Position numbers and translations under genes: made by a program. Of a stretch of DNA of 34,667 nucleotides, positions 20,201 through 27,686 are shown one piece after another (the stretch's first letter is position 1; each line of letters begins with the position of its first letter). Origin of the DNA: Burkholderiaceae bacterium (lineage in GTDB: Bacteria; Pseudomonadota; Gammaproteobacteria; Burkholderiales; Burkholderiaceae_C); the NCBI GenBank assembly GCA_023954035.1, contig JAMLIT010000039.1:1-34667 (forward strand), written 5' to 3'. The notes below the pieces were generated by a model, which saw only the letters and a list, made by a program, of their open reading frames with translations, did not search any database and was not told the DNA's origin.

Positions 20201-20741
20201 GGGCCTCGGCTTCACGCTCCAGGCTTTGCAGGGCCTCGCCCAAATGCTCCATGGCGGCCGCCGACTGGAACAGCAGGCGTCCGATGTCGTCCGACGCGGC
20301 CAGAATGTCGGCGCCGCCCGCGACCAGGCGGTCATGGTCCATGCCATACATGCGCTCGTATGCTTCGCGCTGCAGGTTGGCAAGCCAGGACACCAAGGCA
20401 TTGGCGGGTAGCACGCGGTCGTCGGGTGTACGCAAGGTGTCCTTGTTGCCTTTCGTGCGCTCGAACGCCAGCCTTGCCGGGCCGCCCGCACGTTCCGGCG
20501 TGCTTTGCAGGGTGCCGCCCAGGCGCAGTTCCGGCATGGGGTGCAGGAAGGCCATGGGACTGCGCGTGGGAAAGCCAAACAGCCAGTCGCCGATGGCCTG
20601 GCGAAGGGTGGACTTGCCCGCCTCGTTGGGGCCTACGATCAGGTGGATGTCGGCGCTGTCGGCGCTGCCAGGGACGGGCAGCTGCAAGGACCGGTCGGTG
20701 AATTTGCCGTACCGGATGAGCCGGAAGTCGTTGATGCGCAT
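17244..20741 (-). CDS. SMC-like AAA ATPase, YhaN/SbcC type
   Basis: A 1165-residue ATPase of the Rad50/SbcC superclass. The N-terminal lobe has Walker A GPNEAGKST at 37-45. Long alanine-, glutamine- and glutamate-rich coiled coils fill about residues 170-1000. The C-terminal lobe has the ABC signature MSEGTRDQLYLALRLA (from 1080), Walker B LPFIADDLFINFDEQ (1107-1121) and the switch LTHHEHL. No CxxC zinc hook is obvious at the coil apex, which fits the YhaN branch. It follows the YhaO-like nuclease by 21 bp. Such pairs act on DNA ends or hairpins. Its place inside the type III operon, downstream of cas6, suggests a role in interference, spacer processing or protection from phage DNA. Confidence 0.88.
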   Translation of the reverse strand: MRINDFRLIRYGKFTDRSLQLPVPGSADSADIHLIVGPNEAGKSTLRQAIGDWLFGFPTRSPMAFLHPMPELRLGGTLQSTPERAGGPARLAFERTKGNKDTLRTPDDRVLPANALVSWLANLQREAYERMYGMDHDRLVAGGADILAASDDIGRLLFQSAAAMEHLGEALQSLEREAEALWAPRKAGSRLYYQARDEFESAGKELKQHLLRAKDWKAQHEAMEATAAQLEAARQQHQALAQQASRFERIRRVAPLLQALDAARRQRNELLAQGAVALLGEDAAALLAQARHDLALLQADLRRLAQESEQLQIELAAVPIDRELLKRAAEITELNERRLQFRAHPADLAKRTQEVHARWERVQELARALGWGAETEDAVRQRLPVAAVRSRLARLLRQRGGIDQDLRQARSQLAERGQQIAQLEHQLQALPVQASLPGLAQALDEALPFATHDRSRRDGQHKLAALADKIASALAAMGVWRQPPEALADLLAPEASTLHALQQRQRDEAQQAQSLQEAADAKTQDLRENDLALQQLVRKFQPVSLEQLQRARQTRDRLWQSIKAEPDILSREAAALEHCMAHADQLADARLERAQHEADRQASAERLEQLQLEIARLQERSAAAQERARACDAQWQALASACGLPALPLELAATWLQQRQAVLALAHERAELERDMNASDDAAHAAHHALWTALQEGSDARAALPPLAECLRQARTRIHAGDQAQGQRDMLARQLADAQAGLPALQSAAQTAQAAWEQWRSRWQAALADAAYAADADPDALETELGTLEEIERLLGAIRSTRSERIDAMQADLDSLARSAQALAARLAPDLTAQPAADIAWALAQRLEEARQAQTHAAQLQERLDKAHAQHQATHEKQQAIGASLQPLVAAAGSDDLDALASAVARSDKHRKIEQQLVATGQELARASDGYAESALREQASHTDPDVVQAELQSLARQSQALMQQIEELSSRHGSQKAALDALDGTSRAARAEARRQEAIATMADAMQRYTRLSNASRLLRWSIEKFRQTRQGPMLAQASSLLRTLTQGAFDRLVVDGEGSAPRLIGVRRSGEQVEVAGMSEGTRDQLYLALRLAALQLQSSEGLALPFIADDLFINFDEQRTHAGLKVLGQLARQQQVIVLTHHEHLVDLARDALGPDVNVVRM

Positions 20742-20762
20742 GGGTGATACTGCTCTCTGCGC

Positions 20763-22043
20763 TCAATCCCCGGGGTTCGCTGCCGGGGCCGTGCGGGCGC
20801 TGAGCAGCGCCAGGGCGTCGCTCAGTTGCTTGGCCACTTCCTGCTCGGGCTGCTGGCGCAGCGCGGCAAGGTCCGGCGCCTGCACCAGCACTTCGTGCGG
20901 CAGCTTCTCCAGGCTGGCCTGCCAGCCCGCCTGAAGCGCCTGCACAAAGTCAGCATCCTGCAGTGCGGTGCGCGCCAGGTCCTGCAGTTCGGCCAAGGCG
21001 TGGGCCGCCTCGCCGCTGCGCTGCGCGGCCTGCGCCGGCGGCTGTGTGTCGGCAAGGACTTTTTCGATCCAGAGGCGTTCGGGGTCCAGGGCGAGAGCCT
21101 GGGCGATGACTTCGTGGCGCAGGTGCTGGTCTGCGCGCAAAAGTGCCGTGTGCGCTGGGGACGGACCGACAAAGCGCACGCGCACGGCCAGCGCCATGTG
21201 CGCCGGCGCGTTCTGCACAAGCTGCTCGAGCGCCTGGCCCACCTGGCGCAAGGCGCCGGGCAGGTCCTCCGCCGCGCTGGCGTCGATCTCCAGAAGGTGC
21301 CAGCGCAGGACATCGACCTCGATGCGGTCGACCTGCACGGTGCCGGCCTCGCGCACCGTGACCAGCAAGGCGCCGTGCGCACCGGTTTCACGAATATGGC
21401 GGCCCTGCAGGTTGCCCGGGTAGGCCAGGGTGACATCGCCCGGGCTGACCCAATGCGTGTGCACATGTCCCAGCGCCCAATACTGGTAGCCCTGGGCGAT
21501 CAGCTCGGCCTGCGAGCACGGGGCATAGCTGGCGTGCAGTGCGTGGCCCTGCAGCGCCGTGTGCAGCACGCCGATGTTGAACCAGCCAGGTATGGGGGCG
21601 GGGTAGCCGGGCACCAGGTTGTCCGTGGTGGCCGCCAGTCGGAAGCTTTGGCCGTGCAGTGCGACCTTGTGCGCATCGATGCGAAAGGTTTGCGCGCGCC
21701 GCGCCGAAAAGACGTGCACGTTGTCGGGCAACTGGAGGCTGCGGGTGAGTTCGCTCTCGGCGTCGTGGTTGCCGTAGAGCAGGTACACCGGTATTGCGGC
21801 CTGGCGCAGGCGGCCCATCTGGCGCACGAAAAACAGGCCGGTGTGGTAGTCCTTCCAGTCGCCGTCGTACAGGTCGCCGGCAAGGACCATGAAGTCGACC
21901 TCCTCCTCGATGGCGCGGTCGACCAAGCGGCCGAGTGCGTCGCGCGTGGCCGTGCGCAGACGCTCGGTAGGCGCATCGGGATAGGCCGACAGGCCCACGA
22001 GCGGACTGTCAAGGTGGATGTCGGCGGCGTGGATGAATTTCAT
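20763..22043 (-). CDS. Metallophosphoesterase DNA exonuclease, YhaO/SbcD (Mre11) type
   Basis: A 426-residue calcineurin-like nuclease. Metal-binding motifs appear in order: AADIHLDSP (residues 6-14), VLAGDLYDGDW, YLLYGNHD, and YWALGHVHTH. These match Mre11/SbcD and the YhaO branch, nucleases that work with an SMC-like ATPase, here the next gene. The ATG at 22043 overlaps the cas6 stop as ATGA, so its translation is coupled to cas6. The C-terminal 150 residues form a capping region rich in Ala, Gln and Leu. An upstream in-frame extension of 24 codons lies inside cas6 and is not needed. Confidence 0.9.
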   Translation of the reverse strand: MKFIHAADIHLDSPLVGLSAYPDAPTERLRTATRDALGRLVDRAIEEEVDFMVLAGDLYDGDWKDYHTGLFFVRQMGRLRQAAIPVYLLYGNHDAESELTRSLQLPDNVHVFSARRAQTFRIDAHKVALHGQSFRLAATTDNLVPGYPAPIPGWFNIGVLHTALQGHALHASYAPCSQAELIAQGYQYWALGHVHTHWVSPGDVTLAYPGNLQGRHIRETGAHGALLVTVREAGTVQVDRIEVDVLRWHLLEIDASAAEDLPGALRQVGQALEQLVQNAPAHMALAVRVRFVGPSPAHTALLRADQHLRHEVIAQALALDPERLWIEKVLADTQPPAQAAQRSGEAAHALAELQDLARTALQDADFVQALQAGWQASLEKLPHEVLVQAPDLAALRQQPEQEVAKQLSDALALLSARTAPAANPGD

Positions 22044-23041
22044 GTCGCAGTGAGGCGGTAGCCGCCCAGCCCCATCGTGGCGTTCTTGCCTACGTGGAGC
22101 CATTGGCCCAGCCAAAGCCAGGGCCAGATGCTGCTGAGCACTTCTTTTGTCCCTTGCAGTCGCCAGTCACCGACAACACCGCCCAGGGTCATTTCTTGCT
22201 GTTGTCGGCTGCTGTAGCGTACCCAGTCGAACCAGCGCAGTTCCCGCTCGTCACGAAGCGCTAGCGCTTGTGCTGCAGTCGCGGGAACCCGTTCGCCCCA
22301 GTCGGGCTGGTTTGCGTGAAATTCCAGTACCAGTGCTGCGCGGCGGGAGACCGCGCTGATCAAGCTGTGCGCAGTGAGCTGCTGCGGTCGCAACGGCCGG
22401 CCCTGATGCTGCAGGCGCAGCGGGGTGTGGATGCGCAAGAGCAACTCGTTCTTGCCTTCTGGCCATGGCGGGATTTGCAGGCTGGCGGTGTGGGACTGAA
22501 TGCGGGGTGTGTCCGCGCTCCAGACCGGATGCAACTGGTTGTCCTCGTCCTGCCATTGCACCTGCTCGAGCGCAAGACGGCTTCGCATCCGCGTCAATCC
22601 TTGCGCCAAAGCGCGCTGCCAAGCGAGGAGGACAAGGGGCAACTGCTCGAGGGCATGGCCAGCGAGGACGAAGTGAAACGCCAATTCTTGACCGGGTGCC
22701 AACCAGCGCTCCCCGCCTTGCTGATCTTTGCCCAGGTGCGGCGGTGGTGGTTCCACCACGTAGGCGTTGGGAATCGCACTGAAACGCTGCAATGCATGCT
22801 GTTGCGGCGCCGGTGCTTCAAAGATGCGGGTATATGGGCAGGTTTCGCGCAGCGGGCAGTCGGTGCAGCTGGGCTGGCGCGTCATGCAGGCCAAGTTCCG
22901 CAATGCGGCGCCAAACTGGCCGCGCAGCAGTGAACCCGCGTACGGCGGAAGTTGCAGCGCGTCGAGTGCGCGAGCGCGGATGCGGTACCGGGCAATGGGT
23001 AGCGCCCGAGAGGAGTCCAGGCAATGACTGTTGCTGTTCAT
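22040..23041 (-). CDS. cas6: Pre-crRNA processing endoribonuclease Cas6 (PF10040-type RAMP)
   Basis: A 333-residue Cas6 that cuts the repeat transcript to give crRNAs with the 8-nt ATTAAGAC handle. The N-terminal RAMP half has LPPYAGSLLRGQFGAALRN and then a cysteine cluster (C52, C59, C62, C68 in CTDCPLRETCPYTRIFE) typical for this Cas6 subgroup and likely metal-binding. The C-terminus ends in the glycine-rich RNA-binding loop MGLGGYRL. The start overlaps the cad1 stop as ATGA and its stop overlaps the YhaO-like start the same way. It is the only Cas6 in the window and should serve the array at 8993-12350. Confidence 0.9.
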   Translation of the reverse strand: MNSNSHCLDSSRALPIARYRIRARALDALQLPPYAGSLLRGQFGAALRNLACMTRQPSCTDCPLRETCPYTRIFEAPAPQQHALQRFSAIPNAYVVEPPPPHLGKDQQGGERWLAPGQELAFHFVLAGHALEQLPLVLLAWQRALAQGLTRMRSRLALEQVQWQDEDNQLHPVWSADTPRIQSHTASLQIPPWPEGKNELLLRIHTPLRLQHQGRPLRPQQLTAHSLISAVSRRAALVLEFHANQPDWGERVPATAAQALALRDERELRWFDWVRYSSRQQQEMTLGGVVGDWRLQGTKEVLSSIWPWLWLGQWLHVGKNATMGLGGYRLTAT

Positions 23042-25224
23042 GGGGTGCGCGTGGTCAAAAGGCGGTAAATGCGCTGGTCGGCACGGTTGAGCAAGCCTTC
23101 GCGCTCAGCGCTGGGCACAAAGCCGTGCACAAATGCCTGCCGCATCAGGGCCAGGCTTTCCCAAAGGGTGATGCCGCCATCGGTCATGCGCGCGGCAGCC
23201 AAGTATTCGTCTGCCAGTGTGGTGCGCGATATGCCGGGATTGTCGGTGCAGATCGTGGCGGGCAAGCCTTCGGCGATGAAGCGGCGCAGCGGGTAGCGCG
23301 GGCAGTCGGCGCTACTTGGGTGCGCAGGGTCGAAAAATCCAACTACTTCCCGATTGGAGCTGGGGCACAGTTCGAGGCAGATGCCCCGGTCGCGAAAGCG
23401 TGTGGCGAGATGGGGATGGTCTGCGATGCTCAAGCCGTGGCCGATGCGGTCGGCGTGCAGGTGGTAGGCAGCCTGCCAGATGTTTTCCGCACTTTCGCCT
23501 TCACCGGCGTGGATGGTCAGCGGCAAGCAGTCGGCGAAGGCCGGCACAAAGGCGGGCGCGACTTCGTCGGGGCGCAGCGTGCCCTCATCGCCAGCCAGGT
23601 CGAGCCCTAGCAGGAAGTTTTCCAGTTCGCGCCGGGCCAGGACAGCAGCCCGGACGACGTGGTGCATGGCGTCACCCTGGCGGCGGTCAAGGATCCACAG
23701 AAAGCCGATGCGCGGCGCGCCGGCCGCAGCGGACTGGCCGGGTGCGACTTGTGCGCCTGCCTTGCGTAGGGCGTCTCGCAGTGCGTGGAGGAAAGCGGCG
23801 GGCTCGCTCGGGCGGTATTTGTGCGGGCTGCCGCGCAATTCCAGGTAATCCAGGCCCTCGGCCTGCGCCTGCTCGACGATGGCCTGGGCATAGGGGGCTA
23901 TCGCGCCAGGATGCGTCAGAAGCGCTGAGCCGCTGAGTTCGCCAGGCCGCTCGTAGGCGGAAAATCCATGTCGGTGGCGGTGTTTGAGCGCCACGCGCGG
24001 CTCGGTGACGCTGAAGAGATGGCGTTGTAGTTGGGCATCACTGGCGTGCAGCAGCAGTGCAGCGCAGAGCTCGGCCCGGTGCGGCGAGCGCAAGGAGTCT
24101 GGCCAAGTCCAGTTCCAGTCCTGCTTGCATAGCAAATGGTGTATGTCCTGTAAGCGCTGTAGCCTGTTTTGACAGGAAATTTCATCCCAGATCGCTTGCG
24201 CTACTTTGCGCTGGGCATCCAGCGCCAGGCAGCCCCCGATGTGGCGGTGCAGGTCGGCCTTGGGCAGAGTGCGCAGCCATGGGGCATGGCTCGACGACAG
24301 AAACGTAGTGCGCAGCCGCTCGATCTGGGCCGGTGGCAGGCGGTACAAGCTGCGCCAGTTCTCGTGGCGTTCGCTGGCGGCCACGCTGGCGAGAAAGTTG
24401 CCCAGAAGCTGACTGCTTTGGCGTTGGCGCTCGCCCAAGGCACGGTGCAGCTCGTCGCCCCCAGGCGGCAGTGGCCAGGCCAGTGCGTCGACTTGCCTTC
24501 CGGCCGAACGCGCCAGGGGGAGCGCAAAGTGCTGGCTGGTGATGGTGCGCCCGCCAAGCTCCAGGTCGAGCAGCTCACTGCGTTCGCCAGAGCCGGCGAT
24601 CAGGGGCGTGATGGCACTGGCCACATCCGCAGGTAAGGGTGCGCTGAATAGGGCTGGCTGGCGGGCGCGCTCTTGCTCGCTGCGTGCAAGCAGGGCAGGG
24701 TGCAGGGGGTCTGGCCCCACCACGTGCAGCCAGGCGTGTGCACCAAACAGGGAGCCTGCGGTTTGCAGGTCGGCGCTCATGGTTTTGCGCCCGCCTGCCA
24801 GGGACAGCAGCAGCTGGCCGTGCGGGCCCGTGTGCTCGCTGGCCAGCAGGGTCACGCGCATGGTCAGCTCGCGGATGTGGTCGCATTCGGCTTGGCTGGC
24901 AAGCTGGTCGGTCCCGGCAGCAGCCCAGACGCGCAGGGGCAGCGGCGCCCCCAATGCCTGCCACCAAGCGTGCAGCCAGCGCAGGCTGGATTGCGTTTGC
25001 GCGCCTTCTGTGGTGCAAATCCACAGCTCGTCGGGGGCGCGCAGCCCGTGCTGCTGGCGCAGCGCATCGAGTGCGGCGCGGTGCGGGTGGTGGGCGTACA
25101 GATCGACGATGCCGGGCGCCAGCCAACCGATGATTTCAGGGATCACGGCCCAGCTGGCACCCAGCGTGCACAGCAAGATGGTGCGGTGGCCCGCCGGTGG
25201 CGGTGAACGGGTCCAAAGCGTCAT
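23038..25224 (-). CDS. cad1: CRISPR-associated adenosine deaminase Cad1 (CARF-ADA fusion)
   Basis: A 728-residue two-domain effector. The N-terminal CARF domain has ILLCTLGASWAVIPEI at 16-31 and the ligand motif SLAGGRKTM at 141-149. From about residue 315 comes an adenosine deaminase fold with all zinc and catalytic residues: ADLHRHIGG (His326, His328), LTIHAGEGES (His572, Glu575), DRIGHG (His596) and CTDNPGIS (Asp661), plus GLDLAGDE. From the literature as I recall it, Cad1/CAAD is activated by cyclic tetra- or hexa-adenylate and converts ATP to ITP, stopping growth. The ATG at 25224 overlaps the Nudix stop as ATGA and its stop overlaps cas6 likewise. A longer upstream frame is a shadow of the Nudix gene. 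Confidence 0.93.
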   Translation of the reverse strand: MTLWTRSPPPAGHRTILLCTLGASWAVIPEIIGWLAPGIVDLYAHHPHRAALDALRQQHGLRAPDELWICTTEGAQTQSSLRWLHAWWQALGAPLPLRVWAAAGTDQLASQAECDHIRELTMRVTLLASEHTGPHGQLLLSLAGGRKTMSADLQTAGSLFGAHAWLHVVGPDPLHPALLARSEQERARQPALFSAPLPADVASAITPLIAGSGERSELLDLELGGRTITSQHFALPLARSAGRQVDALAWPLPPGGDELHRALGERQRQSSQLLGNFLASVAASERHENWRSLYRLPPAQIERLRTTFLSSSHAPWLRTLPKADLHRHIGGCLALDAQRKVAQAIWDEISCQNRLQRLQDIHHLLCKQDWNWTWPDSLRSPHRAELCAALLLHASDAQLQRHLFSVTEPRVALKHRHRHGFSAYERPGELSGSALLTHPGAIAPYAQAIVEQAQAEGLDYLELRGSPHKYRPSEPAAFLHALRDALRKAGAQVAPGQSAAAGAPRIGFLWILDRRQGDAMHHVVRAAVLARRELENFLLGLDLAGDEGTLRPDEVAPAFVPAFADCLPLTIHAGEGESAENIWQAAYHLHADRIGHGLSIADHPHLATRFRDRGICLELCPSSNREVVGFFDPAHPSSADCPRYPLRRFIAEGLPATICTDNPGISRTTLADEYLAAARMTDGGITLWESLALMRQAFVHGFVPSAEREGLLNRADQRIYRLLTTRTP

Positions 25225-25847
25225 GAAATGGAAGTTGGGACGGGACAGTGCGCGGCCTTGGTGAGCAAGTGGACGGCCGCCAGTTGGCTCCACAGTTCGT
25301 AGCGCGGGTCGGTTGCCACGTTTGCCAGCGGCACGAATCCCAGGGCGTTCAGCGCTTCGCCGGGGCGGGGTGCAGGAGCTTGAGCAGCGATCCATTGGGC
25401 GCTGTAGAGCAAGCCCAGGTGCACGCGGCCAACCGCACTGTGCCCTTCGTAGACGGCAGCCAAAAGGCGCAGGTCGGTCAGGGCGTCGGCCTGCACGCCC
25501 AGTTCCTCCAGCACTTCGCGCAGCAGCGCACGGCGCAGGGTGGCAGCGGGGTCGAGTCTGCCCTGTGCGTCGTGACAGGCGTCGCCGGCATCGACATGGC
25601 CGCCCACGCCAACGCTGCATCGCCCGCGCAGCCGCGCGTCGCCACCGCTGCGCGCATAACTCCAGGCACGGCCTTGCGCATCACGCAGCACCAGGTAAGT
25701 AATGGGCTGCAAGAGGGTTTCGTCCGATTCGGCCATAGCGCGTCGGTGCCAGCTTGCGGCACGCAAAAAATCCAATCCATTGGGCAGCGGCCAGCAACCG
25801 GCTGCGGGCAAGGACGGGAAATGGGTGCGCGCAAGGGCGAGAATCAT
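25221..25847 (-). CDS. Nudix hydrolase coupled to cad1
   Basis: A 208-residue Nudix protein. The loop-helix-loop motif is visible as GGHVDAGD (82-89) followed, after an insertion of about 20 residues, by the core REVLEELGV (110-118), which binds magnesium for pyrophosphate hydrolysis. The insertion makes the box longer than the canonical 23 residues. Its stop overlaps the cad1 start as ATGA. Published work on Cad1/CAAD describes a neighbouring Nudix enzyme turning ITP into IMP, so this is the likely second step of a nucleotide-depletion pathway. It follows csm5 after 96 bp. The ATG at 25847 has no strong ribosome site; a start further inside at Met38 would still keep the domain. Confidence 0.85.
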   Translation of the reverse strand: MILALARTHFPSLPAAGCWPLPNGLDFLRAASWHRRAMAESDETLLQPITYLVLRDAQGRAWSYARSGGDARLRGRCSVGVGGHVDAGDACHDAQGRLDPAATLRRALLREVLEELGVQADALTDLRLLAAVYEGHSAVGRVHLGLLYSAQWIAAQAPAPRPGEALNALGFVPLANVATDPRYELWSQLAAVHLLTKAAHCPVPTSIS

Positions 25848-25943
25848 GGGATGGCAAGTCGGGTGACGAAGGGCATGGTTTTCGCAACGGTGCGCGCCCT
25901 CGGACTGGCAGGCACGGCGGCTCGTTGCATAAAGAACAGTGCG

Positions 25944-27686
25944 TCAGGACGTGCCGCGCAAGTCGGCAAGTTTGAGTTTTCTGCGCTGTTCCTTGGCGTC
26001 CCAGCCGGCGATGACGGTGGGCAGGGTGGCTTGCAGCATGTCGGCCAGGGCGACGCGGTCGGTGGCGCTCCAGCCGGCGCTTTCCAGTGCGGTTTTCACC
26101 AGCCGTGTGGCGTCTTGGTACAGGCCGGGCCTGTTGGCATCAGCGGCCTGTTTCTTGAAGTTGCCGTGGGGTGGCAGCTTGGCTGCCCAGTCCGCACAGG
26201 CTCGGCGTAGGGTTTCGATGGCTTGCTGCTGCGTGGACATGGCGGCCATGGTCCGGGCGCGTTCTTCCTCTTGCTGGCGCTCGGCTGCCTGTTTGGCGGC
26301 TTTGGCCTCTGCCTCCACTTGCAGCCGGTTTTTTTCCGCCTCGGCTTTTTTGCGCTCTTGATCGAGTTGGGCGCGGTGTTCCGCCATGCTGGGGCGACCT
26401 TGGTTTTGCTGCTGGCACCAGGCCTTGAGTTCTGCGCAGTCGGCTTGGGGATCAATTTCCACCACCGCCCAGCCGAATGGAAGCAGATGCTTCTGGTCGT
26501 TTTCGTTTTGCGCGGCCAGCCAGACGGTTTTGGTGGTGCTTTCAAATGTGGGCGGGCTGCCTTTGGCACCCATGATTTTGATGCTGGCCACGCCTTCACC
26601 GGTCAGCGTCTTGCTGTCGGCGCTGCCGTAGCGGCCGATGCGCACCAGGAAGGCGTCGCCCGTTTCCAGTTGTTTGCCCAGGCTGCTGTGATGGGAGAGC
26701 AGCAGGGAAATGCTGTTTTTCCAGCTGGGATGGACAAGGCCGCGGCCATCGAGTACCGCCAGTTCGCGGCGCAGGCGTTGCTGGTGGTACTGATTGGATT
26801 GCCGCGCCAGGCGGCGCAGATCCACTGCGCCCTGGGGGTTGAGCTGCCTAGCCTGCGGCGTGAGGGGATTGTTGTTGCGATTGACGGCTCCGGTTTGCTT
26901 GAGCAAGGCAGGCAGCGTGACATCGGCGGCAAACAGGCGGTATTGGCCGGGCAGCACGCAGTCCTTGCGGGCGGCAATGCCCTTGGGCTGCACTTCTTGG
27001 CCGTCCTTCATCAGTTCGCGTTTTTTGCGGTTGACGGCAAACAGCACTTCGCGCTCGGGCTCCCGAATGGGCATCAGGTCGGCCACCTTGAGCAAACGCA
27101 GCGGGCTGGTATGGAAGTCACCTAGCTGGCCGCGCTGGTCGTCGCCCCACAGGAGGCGCTTTTCCATGGCGGCGCTGGATCTGGCTTCGCCGTTGCGCTT
27201 GAACTCCACGTCATGCGGCTTGCGGCCGGCGTTCAGATCGTCCAGCCACGCCGTGCGCAGCGCGCCTTTGAAGCTGGTGCCGGGGATGAAGGGCTGTTGC
27301 AGGGCACCCGTGTAGACATGGCGTTCGATTTCCAGCTTGTTGAAGACCTGGTTGCCGCTGGCTTCCACATTGGCGGCTTTGCCGATGCGCTGCTCGTACA
27401 TGCGCGCGACGCCGCTGCACACCGGCATGACGACATGGGCGTGGGGCTTGAAGGCATCCGCGTTGTCGCGGAAGAAGCGCTGGATGCCGGGCAGTGAGCC
27501 ACGCCGCGCCACGTCCATGAGCTTGCCGCGTTGCACGTCGTTGAGCGCAGCGCGGCTTGGGTCAAAGCCGTAGAGCAGGCCGTCTTCGATGACATAGTTG
27601 GTCGGCTCGAAGTCTTCGCCGCAACCGATGTGAAGGGGGGCCAGGGGCGTCAAATGCAGGCGATGGATGCTTAAAAACGGACTCAT
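25944..27686 (-). CDS. csm5: Type III-A effector subunit Csm5
   Basis: A 580-residue RAMP protein that caps the 3' end of the crRNA in the Csm complex. The N-terminal Cas7-like fold has LHLTPLAPLHIGCGEDFEP (10-28) and the glycine-rich motif PFIPGTSFKGALRTAW. Residues about 410-500 form a charged Glu/Lys/Ala/Gln coiled coil, followed by a compact C-terminal region; this makes it longer than many Csm5 proteins (about 350-450). The ATG overlaps the csm4 stop as ATGA. It ends the core complex genes; the accessory block begins 96 bp later. Confidence 0.92.
   Translation of the reverse strand: MSPFLSIHRLHLTPLAPLHIGCGEDFEPTNYVIEDGLLYGFDPSRAALNDVQRGKLMDVARRGSLPGIQRFFRDNADAFKPHAHVVMPVCSGVARMYEQRIGKAANVEASGNQVFNKLEIERHVYTGALQQPFIPGTSFKGALRTAWLDDLNAGRKPHDVEFKRNGEARSSAAMEKRLLWGDDQRGQLGDFHTSPLRLLKVADLMPIREPEREVLFAVNRKKRELMKDGQEVQPKGIAARKDCVLPGQYRLFAADVTLPALLKQTGAVNRNNNPLTPQARQLNPQGAVDLRRLARQSNQYHQQRLRRELAVLDGRGLVHPSWKNSISLLLSHHSSLGKQLETGDAFLVRIGRYGSADSKTLTGEGVASIKIMGAKGSPPTFESTTKTVWLAAQNENDQKHLLPFGWAVVEIDPQADCAELKAWCQQQNQGRPSMAEHRAQLDQERKKAEAEKNRLQVEAEAKAAKQAAERQQEEERARTMAAMSTQQQAIETLRRACADWAAKLPPHGNFKKQAADANRPGLYQDATRLVKTALESAGWSATDRVALADMLQATLPTVIAGWDAKEQRRKLKLADLRGTS

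Noticed and set aside
16998-20411. A 1137-codon open frame on the plus strand opposite the YhaN-like gene
   Set aside because: It is an antisense shadow caused by high GC and biased codon use; no fold, and the minus-strand frame has all ATPase motifs.
22256-22269. Perfect palindrome AAGCGCTAGCGCTT, like the REP-type element
   Set aside because: It lies inside the cas6 coding frame, codes for ordinary residues and lacks the flanks of the element.
25844-25930. A 28-residue minus-strand frame that ends in ATGA overlap with the Nudix start
   Set aside because: No ribosome site and no recognisable peptide; the overlap may be chance, though it could act as a leader for Nudix translation.
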